From positions 1 to 64,000 of the forward strand of contig WIXG01000107.1 of NCBI GenBank assembly GCA_009869945.1: a stretch of 64,000 nucleotides of DNA, in the 5' to 3' direction. This document shows, in pieces, positions 52,401 through 64,000 of this stretch. Source of the stretch: Mesaphorura yosii (Eukaryota; Arthropoda; Collembola; Poduromorpha; Tullbergiidae). Made by a program: the position numbers and the translations under genes. Position 1 is the stretch's first letter, and the number at the start of each line of letters is the position of its first letter. The notes beneath the pieces were generated by a model that saw only the letters and a list, made by a program, of their open reading frames with translations, was not told where the DNA came from and did not search any database.

Positions 52401-55400
52401 ATTTTACATTGAACTTGACGAGATGTCAGTCAGGACTTGAGCACTTTGCATTTTGCCAGAGGTGTTTGAACAAGTGCTTAATTACACGATGGTTGTCGTT
52501 TGTGTATTCGTGTGCTTTACATGCTCTGGAGCTCAGGGTTTTGAAAACAAACCTGCCTTTGTACTGCCAGAGCTGTGCTTTACTTGCAACAATAGAACTT
52601 TGCAACGTAGCGCCAGCACTATCGCTCCGTGACTTTCCTTTCCTTGGCTTTCATAAATTAAAATACCAATCAATCATGGAAACTCAGCTTTGCGCAGCGG
52701 AGTCGAGCATTTAGTACTTGACAGGCAACAATTTCTTACCATTACGAGAATGCTTAATTTATGCGAATTTGTGTAGTACCGCGAAAAACATGCGTGCAAG
52801 TTTATCATGTGTGGTTGCTCCCAGCCGATTAGCATTAGCAGACGTTCAGACGAGGGTTATTTTAAATCAAGGTTCGTGTGCAAGGCAAAGGCATGGGTCA
52901 ATTTATACTAATTTATAAAGTCATGCAAGGCTCATTATTCCAATCCGCCGGCCTGCTAACGAGTAATTTCTTGTTGCACGAAACCTCTTTCCGGGCTGGA
53001 GTGTGCTGTGCGTTTTCTAAAATTACTCCGGTATAGTGGATACGGTTGCTTGATATTCAAAAGAAGCAAACGAAGCTTATGTTTAGTTGTGGGCACTGAT
53101 TTGATTACATTAAGGTTTCAAATACTGCACTTTTGCACCGAGTTTAGTGTGAGACATTTTTTATTGCTGTTTTTTTATTATTATGACTATTGTACTTCGT
53201 ACTTGAAAAGGATCTGTACTCTTTATATTATGCTCATACTTCTCATGCAGAATAGTAGTCATAATAATTCAATTTATGAATCGAAGAAATGGGAGAAAAG
53301 ACTACGTACCCAAACCTTCCTGGTGCAAAGAAAGTGTTGAGATCATTTAGGCCATATTGTCTGCTCGGCATTATGACTATTATTCGTTTTGTATATTTTG
53401 AATAGCGTAATTTTTATGCCTGTGAGAAACAGAGAATAGAAAACTTGTGAGCATAACGCAAAACTGAGAGCGTTCACAATATTTCACGACGCGATATTCG
53501 AAACCTTTTTTTTCCTCTGTTCGCTGTTCGTACTTATGTGCATTGTTGTGGGGTGAGGTGCTACACTTTAAAATAACACATCGATTCTTGTGGCCCTCAT
53601 CTCATCTCCTGTAAAGGCGTTTTAATTCTGCTCTAGAAATAACAGGAATTTATCATAATGAATTTGCCAGTGCCTAGTGACAATCCGAAAAACGAGTGCT
53701 GCGTTGGGTCGAAATCGGTTCCGAGTATTCCGAAGCATACAACTCAGATTGAAGCAGCCACTTGCATCAAAGCTTTGACACCAAAGGCGAATAGCAGAAG
53801 AGTTCTTCAGCTCTTCCTTCTAGTACTTCTAGGCACGGTTCACAGTTAATGTTAGTATATGCAGCATATGACAATTTGGTATACGCATTGAGGTTCCCGA
53901 TTGCATTACTCGAACGCATCGGCCGCATTCTCACTTTCTCATTCCGATTAGAATCAGTTGTTGTCATCATGTGCATTAAAAAAGCATTTTCTTGCAATGA
54001 ATTTACTCGTTTCTAGAATTTAGGCAGAAAACACAGCTTCTCGCCTGGGAGATGACACCTAACGCGGCTACTGTTCACTTTGCAGTGCGTATTGCGAGGG
54101 AATTGAAATTGAGAAGAAAATTACTGTGAAGTAGAGACTGGCGATTGTTATCGAGGTGAATTCTGTCTTTCAATGGGATTTATGAGAGTGATTGATTTAG
54201 CAGCAACACAGCAGCAGGAGCAAAAGAGATTCGAAATGCACAAATAAATGCATACATGAGCATGACTCACTGCTGTTGTGTAGGTGGTTCGGCTGTGTTG
54301 CGTTTTTGTATTGGGCACGGGAGGGAATTGATCGGAATCGGAAACACAATTCGGGCCGTGTCGCTTTGAATTTCGAATGTATGAAAAAGAACAGTTCTAC
54401 ACAAAGCAGAAGATCAAATGTATGGCGAAAGAAGCTGCAGTTTAGCCTTTGAACGTAAACATTGTCAAAAATTAATGAAGGATTGAGTTTGAAGGCCTTT
54501 ATTTGTGCCTTAGTTGAAAAAATCACGCTCATTGTTGTCAGTACCAGGATCAGGACTCGGTTCGGCTGATCCATGCTGCACTCGGCACGGTCATTGTACA
54601 CTTTTGTATTTGTGTCCAGTCCTTCTGTTCTGTGCCAGGCCTGATTATTCTAGTGACACAGAAAGGTGACGGTGGTTGTGTTTATTTTAAGGGCAAACAA
54701 CAACATAAAAAGTTTAAATCTTTTCCTTTACTTTGGATTTCCACCTTTTCTTTACAAAGTATCCTTTGCAGCTTAGCACAAAGCAGCAGCACCAGAAAAT
54801 AAAACCTACCACTCTCGTTATGTCATTTACAAAAGTTAAGAGAGGGAAGAGAAGGACGCAGTTGACATGATATTTAGTATTTAACTATTAATCTTTTATA
54901 CTTCCACGCACGTATGAACAAATACAGAACGAATGAAAGAAAGAAACGATTCTTCTCTTTGTTACCTGTGAAAACTACACTTTTAATGTTCCTTTTATGT
55001 CCAGAAGAGAGGAAAAAGGTAGAAAAGTTTTGGTACAACACGAACTAATGCACTTCGACATTGCGCGACTGTCACAATCTGTGTGTCTTGGCTTTAGAGC
55101 GGAAAAAGTAGGGAACCAACTTGAGCTGTAATTTAATGTCACCTTGAAGCAGATTTTAATGTCTTAGCCCTTCTTGTTCTCCTGGAACGGAAGAACGAAG
55201 AATAGCTACAGGTAGGGGACCGAGTCATGAATTCTGGGGATTACTGGTGCTCAGTGCATGCAAATTTTGCTGACTTGCTTCAACTGCCAGCGCAAGGAAT
55301 CATAGCTGAGCTGCTAATGATTTTATTGATTTACAGAATATTTCAAATTCTCGCCCGATCGGGTTGTACAGTTTATGAGTGACACTCTCATCTTGATTGA

Positions 55401-58400
55401 TTAGTTTCCGTCAAGTCGAAGTGTCTTCATGGTTGTATGGTAGCTTAACCTTACTGGAGATTTCAATAGCTATGCATGTGCAGCAGAATCACACAGATTT
55501 CCAAACTCTGATGATTGTTCACGTTAATTTCAAGCTTATAATGGACCTTGTAATTTCATAATAACCAAACCCCATCCCGTTGTACAATAACTAAATACCT
55601 ACCAATGAATTACTTGTGTGAAATTCATTTTTCGCTTTTTGGCCTTGCTTTGGGGAAGTTCGGTACAAAACTGCATCACAACTAACACAAACTAAAATGT
55701 TTTTTTACCATTCCGTGGCTCTTGCACATCCACCACAATGTTGCATTATTGTACTTGTCGCTGGGCATTATAAACTTGAAAGAGTATTATTATAATTCTC
55801 CTTTTGAAAAACAACATTATAAATCATATCATGTGTCAAGTCATTGAAAGTGACTAAAAGTCCTCTGCTGACTGTATATTGGTGCATTTGCGTTTCTTCC
55901 CTACCTGCACGCTGCGCTGTGATCTCTTGCAGATCTTCAAAACACTGAGGCCTGCCTGTTGTATTTTAATAAGAGTATTAACCATTGATTCACTACTACA
56001 AAGGCGCAAAATAAAGCGAGTAATACCCCGATGAATGATAACACTTGCATTGCATTTCGTTCATTATGCACAATAAAATGTTGTAGATTTTGCATGGTAC
56101 ATGATTTTGTGAGGTGATTCCGCAATCGAAAGTTTAAAATCATAGTAATTGGGTCATTTTAATATTAGAACGGAGGCTCATCATGTTGAAACATTGCGCC
56201 TTGCTCGTCGGTTCATCTTTTTTGTTTTCCAGCACCGGTCTTCAGATGAAGCAATAAATGTGTAACGATCCCAGATACATCGAGCGATAGTGTAACTATA
56301 TTGTTAACGTGATGCATAAACACATTGTTAACCCGCGTCGTGCCGTGCCTTCTGCTGTCCTGCAATAAAATGTGTTAAGGTGCCGCCTGGTGCACGGCCA
56401 AACCAAGGCGAGGATAAACAAGCGTTGAAAAGGGTGACATTTTGATTCCCTTCTCGTCCTTTATCAAAACTAACAATCTACCTTTGTACTTTAATATTAT
56501 TCTCCACATCCTTTCTTCTTGTTCTCCGAAATCCCCACAACGAAAAGGAAAGACACAATTTTCAACTGAATATGATGCACCGGGTGCCGATACTTTGTTC
56601 ACATTTTTTACACTGCAAGGAATGCTTTGAATTTGAACTGAATTCGACGATGTTCCGTCTTTCTTTCGACACTTTGTTTTGTGTTTACTGATGATTGAAG
56701 GCATTGAATATTTTATTGTTATGATTTACACATTTCCTTGTAAGCTCGGCTCCTAATCCATTTCTGCATCAATGAGAAAGGTATCCAGCACAAGTACATT
56801 AAGAATAAAGCTAGGTTACAACAACTACAGATACTTTGTATTTATTTGAGGCGAGTTTGTGCGGCTGTAAACCCCAAACATAAAACATCGTAAAACAATA
56901 AATGTGTAAATAGTAAATGCTACCTGAATTTTCATCCTGTGCTCGCATCGTAGCGTCTTGAAGTCTACTGAATACATCAGTCCCAAACGAAGCCCTTGCA
57001 GTACAAAGTAAACGTGTAATTCGGTTGTTAGAATTTGTAATGAAACCTCTAAATTACAAAAACAAGACGAACAAAGGAGATTTCGATTGTGATAATAAAA
57101 CATAAGCCAAACGCGAGCGATGGGAAGAGCGAGCAACAAATGCTGAGGTAAAAGGTGCTGAAAATTGGGTCATAAAATTGTAAATAAGTTTACAACTTTG
57201 CCTTCCAACAAAAAAAGAAATTACAGAGAAGAGAAGCACGATGAATCTGTTCAATTTCATTTATGATGACTATTTATTAGATTTTCAACAGGTGTGTACT
57301 GTAGCCAACTCAGGCTTCGGTTGCCCGCTTTCGCGCACTTTGTCTTTATGGGTTTCCGTAAATTATAATGACTTTTGTCAATAACACAGAAACAGGGCGA
57401 AGGCGAAAAGGCCAAGTTCAGCCTTCGTTCTCGGTGTCGTATAATGGAGTGTTTGACGGCAATGCGTTCGTGTAACATCATAAAATTGAACAATGTGCAA
57501 CAATTTCTGGACAAAAGCATTATAGTTACCTGAACAATGTGTTTCCGATTTGGAACAGAATGGCATTAGGAGTCGAAGCCTTCGATAATCTTGTCAGGCA
57601 GTTAAATAAGCCATAATTTCTGTCGTCTTTCTGAATTCCCGCGACAGTTAAGACGAAAATCTTAGAAAGATGACATTTGCGTTGTCGGTCATCCGGCAGC
57701 AAAGCACTTGTCAAAGGAAGGGTTTTAAGACGGTTTTTGAAAAAGTACATAATAATTTAAGAATTTGCCCTGGGCAGTGCACCTGGCCAAAAGGAGATCC
57801 ATAACAATAAACGAGCCTCACTCCGCCTGAATGAGTGAATTTCTCGTGGCTCAAGCTTGAAAATTGAAATGTACGTGCATGATAAAATGTAGGACCTGAG
57901 TTACTACTGCAAGTTGTGCAGACGAGTAATAGTCATAAGTTTTTATTTTTATTATATGCTCACATCATCATCCAAACTTTTGTCGTTTTATGTTTCTCCA
58001 TAAGTTCCATGAATGGACACTCGTCCATCGATGTACTGCACCTGGGTTTTATAATAACAATATTCGCAGTAAGTCTCGTCGTTAATACGGCGAGCGTTTC
58101 TTTTTCGGACAATCTCCTGGACTGGACTGGACCGGTCTAGCAATGAAAAATTTGAATAAAATACATAATGTAATGCAACGGTCGAGAGCGATGCGGAAAA
58201 GATTTACCGGAAGCTCGCATATTTCTTTTGAAGTCTTTAGCTTGTGCTGAGGACATCACTTTTCTCTTGTGGATACACTTGTGGTCTCTGAGCTCGGCTA
58301 TTCTTCACACAATAGAACCTTGCCATGCCCTTTGTTAATTTTGGTTTAAATTATTATGACCAAAACTAACTGCATAACTTGGCATAACACAAATTCTTGG

Positions 58401-61400
58401 CTCTCTTGATGCACTCTGCCAAAACAGAAATATGACAGACATGGAAAATGGACAAATCGTTTACGAAAAGGGAAATGACAACCAAAGTGACTCTTAGTTT
58501 GGGGGCGTTCATATACTTGAACTGTACGTCAGTCGCCGTCGTGGGCGATATGCATCACCATAAAAAATTAGTGAAGGCTGGCTGATTCATTAATTGCCAT
58601 GAAAGAGATGGATTTCCAACGCCAGTCAAGACGAGCCAATCCTAGGTACTCAAAGAAATTACTACCCAGTTTTGCTGACTTTGTGGTTTCTGTGTCTAAT
58701 TCACTTCCACAATTCCGTGGCATTAAGACTGCTATCAGTGAGTAATATTCGTAACAATAAACTCGAATGATTGCATGTTACAAGTTTTGATGTCCGCCTG
58801 GAATCTGTGGAATTGCAGATATCGACTTTGACGAGTAGTCAGAAATCCGGTGCGGTGCACTCGCTGTCTTTGTGACACTCAGCCCACTGCAACACAAAGG
58901 AAGCTCTGCACTGCATTGGGATTTCTTTTTGAAATTGAAGAGATTATAAAGTCTGCAGTGGACATTTTCCATTATGCCCGCAATTATTACATACATGCGC
59001 GTCTATTTCTCTGCGTTCCACCTTTTCACATCCCTTTTCTACTGGCACCATTCTATTTATTATTATTTTTCAAAATCTCTCGACTCTTTCTCTTCCATTG
59101 TGGTTCACACTCTCCTATTATGATTATCCACTCTTTTCTCCCAACTTTTGTGTATTTTCATAACCATAATAATTCCTCTCTTCTCCCATTCAAATTGAGA
59201 GATTTTTCAACTCTTTATGCCCTCAATTCTATTCCATTCTTCACAAATCCATTCTTCTGCCTTTCAGCATCACACACTTCAGTTCCATCCACGCACACTC
59301 GGTGCTGTTGAGATTTGGACGACGTGAGTGCCAACTTCTCCGTCCCGTCGCTCCCGTTTGTTATGCACAGAAACAGGCTTTTGTCAAGGATTTTCTTCTG
59401 ATTGTGATTTTGCTTTCCAATTTGTTTCCTGCCGCAATTTCTGATTCGTGTTCCGTATTTTTGCACAAATTACATCATTACCAGCCGTCTAATTCCTCTT
59501 TATGACTCCACGTGTTTATGTTTTCTACATATTTTCTGGTCCACTGCACGAATCTAACGACTCAGTGCTCATTATTTCAATAAAGGCTTAATTCCTGAAT
59601 TTTTACGGAGTTTTGCAAATTATTCTCCGTCTGTTAATCCCCTGTACCTCATCGTACATCAATTATTTTGTGTTGCACGCATACACAAAATCCTAGCACA
59701 GCATTCTGATTAGCGCAGTATGTCGTATGATTATCATAACAATGCAACTTTTTTGAATTTCAACCCAGCCAAACTCGCATGTTGCATAAAATGAATAATG
59801 AGCCATTCTGGCTTTTTTGACTTAACGATTTCTAAATAATAATTTCAGACAGTGGAATAAGGTATGGAAAGAGTTGAATGATTTTTGTACAACAAAACAG
59901 CGTGACACGTCTACTTGTTGTATTATTGTATAATTATCAGAATATGCCTGCCTGAATGGAAACGTATGTCTTCGTAGTGCGCATTGGGACCCATCAACAT
60001 CATCATTTCGATTCACAATCGCAAGCATATATCATTCCGCTGCGTATAAATTGCAAAAGTATTACCACGATTGTGAGTTACATAATGATGTATTGCATTG
60101 CTGTGCACTGCACAGAAATATTTCCCTTCAAATCTTTTTCTTTAATAACAATGGCACACAATTCGGGGCTTGTAATTACTGTGATTATGTGTTAAGGTAA
60201 TTACTACTTCCTTCTTCGAGAAGGACGAAAATAGAAGAAGGAAAGGTGTGAATGCAACAAGTCACGGCTTCAGCGCAACGCTCGGCAGGCTCAGTCTCTC
60301 CAATAATGCTATTCTTGTGCATTGTAACTTGGCTAATACTAATTCTTGTCAAGATTAAGAAGCACCAGAATTAGGAGGCGTTTCTCACCTTACCTTGTTA
60401 ACTAACAAAGTGTACACTGGGACTCATTGTCCAATTGAATACAAAGGAAAGCACAACAATGCCTAATGATATGATTTTCTAGCCTTAAGTTTTTTTTTCA
60501 AATTGCCCACCTTTTTCAAGAAATTACTGTAATTACGATCATTACATTCTGAAACACCAACACGACAAATCTCACAACTTCATTACAAAGCTGTCTCTTT
60601 CCGTTCTAGCTGGACTTCCAGGAGCTGCTCAGATGTCAAGCTACTACAACAACGCGTACGGCGGAGCAAATTTTGGATCGGGAATTCATAGCAGCAGTTT
60701 GGCTGCAGCGGCTGCGGCCGCGGGATCACCAGCGGCCCACCAAGTGGTCTCGTCAATGCAAGACGCAATGAAAGCGTACTCGTCGGGCATCGATGACAAG
60801 TATCGATATTCCGCTGCCGCACTTGGTTCAATGTACCCGTCAGCTGAAGCGATGGCGGCAGCAGCTGCAAAGTACATGCAAGAAGCCGCGTCAGGAAAAT
60901 CATATCTTGACTCTGGAAATTCGAGATACTTTGACTCGGGAAGCCCGAACAAGCACTACACACCTGGTAAGCGCTCCGCAACTCAACATTGGCATTATTA
61001 TTTGTCCCGATCAGCAACTTGTCAGGCCCTTGATTTCATTTCGCATAACGATTCGATCGAAGAGTACTTTGCATTTTATAAGATGTGCAGGGGCTTATTG
61101 AGTTACTCGGCCGAATTTAAAAGAATGAGTCCATTCAAGCATGCAGACTCAGTCCTCAATATTATCGTCCTTATTGAATTCGACTCGGAATACTGTTACG
61201 CAAGCAAATGCCGGAATGCACGACAAAGCAATCTCGTTTCATTTCATTTAAAATAAGTGACCGTCATCGTGGACATTTTTTACATGGTGAAGCGCCAGAA
61301 ACCCTTCTAGGTTTCTTGTGTTGCTGTGTTTGAACGTTGGAGCTGGTTAAGTCTGGCTTGGCTGAGGCACAGCGTAGAACATGTAGATTTTATTGACACA

Positions 61401-62372
61401 ACAGTATTTGAACTTTTTATATTTCGGCACTCTCGACGCTTTAACTTAACCACTTATCGCGCGTTTAACACTCGGCAGTGTTTCTCCAGCCACTTGTCCG
61501 TAATCAAATATTTGACTCTGTTTTTTTGTATTATTGCCAATTGACATGAATATGCTGAATCGTTGTGCGGTGCGGTTAACACAGACCTTGTTAAAAAAAC
61601 GCCGACTTCTTTCACTGCTGGTGTGTTCTGGTGCGCATTGATTTTTCTCTATGCGGTTGTTGTCAAAATAAATCAGACTGCATGTGGACGGACTGAAATA
61701 GATTGCTCTTGAAAATGAGATCGCGTGTGTCACATGCGCATTAGGGCTAGGTAACGACATAGGAGTTGCTTGTCTGATCAATGGTCTGATCCCGGAATGC
61801 ATTGAACGCTAAGTCAAAGAAGTAAAGTACCATGTGTCCTTTTTATAGGATCCACACCAACATTAATGGCACAAGATCGCTTTGACCTGCATCATGGAGG
61901 CAGAAAATCCGCCGAATCAGACTCGCCCAAGAGTTCATCACACGACGAGTCTGCGAGTGGAACTCCCGATCTAGGAAACAACAACAATAACAATCATCAC
62001 AAGAATCACGGAACACCTGACAATAATCAAGGCGGTGGTGGTGGTAATGCAAATAATACTAATTTCCATCATGGTAATGGAATCTACAACGGCTCACCAC
62101 AAATTATTGTCTCTTCTGCTCCAGCAGGATTTCCAACGCATTTATCATCATTAGCATCGTATTATTCACAGCTAAATCAGGTTCAAGGCATGCATGCTCC
62201 TGGAGCAACTCTCACACCAAGCCTAGCCCACATGGCTCAGTACGGACAGTTGCCAGGTGGCCAAAACCCGTACACATCCATTGGGCACCATCAACCAAAT
62301 GGCACACCGACCACCGCAAATGGTACAGCTTCAGCTAACGATTTTAGAAGGGCTCTCCCAGTCATCTTTTAA
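49459..62372 (+). CDS. Sox21b: Sox21b-type SoxB transcription factor, copy B
   Basis: Three exons, 49459-50164, 60610-60966 and 61849-62372, total 1587 nt (528 aa), with stop TAA at 62370-62372. The start [11 protein letters not shown] aligns with copy A. The HMG box is at about residues 135-213, followed by [18 protein letters not shown], the form I associate with canonical arthropod Sox21b. Exon 2 ([19 protein letters not shown], then the same [15 protein letters not shown] block) and exon 3 (Asn-runs, [20 protein letters not shown], final [10 protein letters not shown]) mirror copy A. Intron phases are identical, both phase 1. The first intron is 10,445 bp against 403 bp in copy A, and the second is 882 bp. 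It should act as a nuclear HMG-box regulator, probably in neural or epidermal development as known for SoxB2 genes. AATAAA is at 62880-62885. The less diverged HMG flank suggests that copy B kept the ancestral role. Confidence 0.93.
50165..60609 (+). other. 10.4-kb first intron of Sox21b copy B
   Basis: The boundaries are GTAAGA (50165) and a pyrimidine-rich TTCTAG (ending 60609). I find no nested gene. The longest ORFs, 52193-52714 and 58850-59311, have no domain, signal or splice partners. The sequence is AT-rich, with many short repeats. An intron over 100 times the local norm is a likely home for enhancers; that is inference. Confidence 0.6.
60967..61848 (+). other. Second intron of Sox21b copy B
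   Basis: It runs from the GTAAGC donor at 60967 to the TTTTTATAG acceptor ending at 61848 (882 bp). The exon 2 frame happens to remain open for about 290 bp past the donor, to 61256. The conserved copy-A junction shows that this readthrough is not part of the normal product. Confidence 0.85.
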
Positions 62373-64000
62373 AACTGACTTGTGTCAGGTTTTTAATGTG
62401 CGTTTTCTTTCTATCAAAAGGCTTTACCATTAAGATGTAGCATTATAGCGAACTTTAAGCTACTTAAGACATTGGACGTCTGTCCTACCCGAAAGACGAA
62501 GGATGTTTCTGTTCTAATTAACGTTAAAATCGGCTGTTCTACAGACACTTTGAATGTAGACACATTTTAGAGCAAATAATTAGTTTTAAAATTGAATCCT
62601 CATAAAATATAGATTGTTAAGTATTTCGTAGTCGAGCGTAATTTATTACGTAGAAATTACTAGTTGCTACTTGTCTACTTGTTCGTTGTTCCTAAAGTTA
62701 AACTCTGTAGGCAAAAACTGAATGGAAGTTTGAGCCCAGCCTACACATTAGTTCCCGAAGCGTACTATAAAGTTGTTAGTGTAAATAAATCGATTGTTGT
62801 AAGTAATGAGTAGGCCTGTTCACTCTGAATTACGCAGTCTAATATTAATGCAAGTGTACAGTGTAGTTCTGTAATAACAAATAAAATTTGAATAATGTAA
62901 AAAATTGCGTGGTACTTTTTTGAAAATATTCAAATATAATTTTTATTGTTATTATTATTCCGTTTCCTATTCATTTAGAAAGTCATTCGGCATTATTTCC
63001 AATTCGTCGTTGTACAATGATTGTAGCGTAATTTAATAAATTTATCACTGCTGCTGCAAAAGGAGTCAGCTAACTGTGAATTTTTCAGCTTCGAAATTTG
63101 CTCGTGTCATCATCACGCTACAAGTATTTTCCAACCGAGCCCACAGAATAATACAAAAAACAACTGAAGCGTTAAAATTACAAAAATAGAGTCAACGAAT
63201 AAACACAATGGGATAAATGACTCTGGTTCTTCGTACACGTACGCTTTGAAAAGGGTGGAAACAATGGGTGATGAAGAAAAAGGGTGGAGCCTCACTTTGA
63301 AACTTAAACTTACTTAACGTTGCATGAAGTTACTCAACTCAACACGCATTGGGAAAAATCTATAAGACAAGTTCTCCATTGTGCTCGAGCTCCAAAAAAG
63401 AAAAGAATGAGGAGGTGTCCTTTTGTTCTCCGACCGAACAGAATTCTATCTTCTCTGCGCCTTGACTGCCTCACGTGTGCATTACAGTCTTATCTTTGAT
63501 TACATCCACTCCGCTCTCGTCCAATTGTTTTCGTTCTCAATTCTCCTGCATTCCGTGAGTAGCGCACGCACGGCGAAACAGAGAATGTGATACCAATTGA
63601 ATTCGCACACGGCATTTCGTGCCAGCTGCTGCTCCGTGAGTAACAAATGTTACACTACTTTCTACAACCTGAAACGCTGCGCTGTCACACAACTCCATGC
63701 CGCATTCCCATGTAGCAATCCCGAAAACCATAAATGCTTACTGATTTCCAAACGGCAGTGTTTTACTCAATGTCCATGATGGAAAAGCCACGATTACACG
63801 AATAGAATTAATGGTAAACCAGACGCTTGGTGTAATTAGTCGAGTCGTGCGTTTGCAATTAACACAGAATAATTTGTTTTTTTTTGTGGTGATCACGGTC
63901 AAATTGTTTTCGTTTTGCAAGTATCCATTTTAAATGAAAATTAACTAACTCCACACATATTTGGACATTCCATTCGAGGCGCTATGCTTGGTTCTCTGAA
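62373..64000. other. Sox21b copy B 3' UTR and downstream flank
   Basis: The 3' UTR probably ends just after AATAAA at 62880-62885; an earlier AATAAA also occurs near 62784. Beyond it I see no coding exon. ORFs at 63113-63295, 63537-63731 and 63738-63920 are short and without features. Confidence 0.55.

Noticed and set aside
52193-52714. 173-aa ORF in the copy-B first intron
   Set aside because: No domain, signal peptide or splice partner. A run of this length is expected now and then by chance in a window this size.
58850-59311. 153-aa ORF in the copy-B first intron
   Set aside because: Pyrimidine-rich strand lacking stop words; the product is a hydrophobic Phe/Leu-rich run with no family features.
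60967-61256. Open readthrough of Sox21b copy B exon 2
   Set aside because: A good GTAAGC donor at 60967, the same phase as in copy A, and a conserved exon 3 show that this is intron.

Overview
This window comes from a eukaryotic nuclear genome, most likely an arthropod. It has spliceosomal GT-AG introns, mostly 60-100 bp, with AATAAA signals and moderately AT-rich sequence. It carries an insect/crustacean-type gustatory receptor with a C-terminal TYIIVLLQF motif, two SoxB genes of the arthropod Sox21b type, tandem secreted carboxylesterases and a Tc1/mariner element. The compact introns would suit a springtail or a small crustacean, but that is inference; the sequence alone does not fix the lineage.

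Layout. The first 16 kb is gene-dense: a SINA/SIAH-type RING E3 ligase (+, 4 exons, 772-1896); two head-to-tail carboxylesterases (-, 10 exons each, 2352-4897 and 6216-8660) with intact catalytic residues; an ODAD2/ARMC4 outer-dynein-arm docking factor (-, 13 exons, 9876-13268) with a repetitive acidic N-terminus; a possible tiny divergent transcript (+, about 13.5-13.8 kb); and a gustatory receptor (+, 4 exons, 14151-15666). For these gene models I traced every exon junction, and the exon lengths sum to intact reading frames.

The stretch from 16 to 22 kb holds a possible short secreted cysteine-rich peptide gene (-, 16777-17181), a CTCF-like site at 18014, a decayed 1.67-kb Tc1/mariner-superfamily element with about 160-bp terminal inverted repeats and a TA target duplication (18769-20437), and an isolated VPS37-like exon-sized ORF near 21.4 kb.

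The remaining 42 kb is dominated by two tandem, same-strand Sox21b paralogues (22631-24637 and 49459-62372). They share the same three-exon plan, HMG box and C-terminal blocks. They are separated by about 24 kb without a recognisable gene, and the second has a 10.4-kb first intron where the first has 403 bp. The contrast with the compact left part suggests that the right part is a developmental regulatory landscape. The standout observations are the Sox21b duplication with its non-coding surroundings, the candidate cysteine-rich peptide, the tandem-repeat N-terminus of ODAD2, a 12-nt intron displacement between the esterase paralogues at the catalytic serine, two GC-AG introns, and a statistically surprising 219-codon ORF in the desert.
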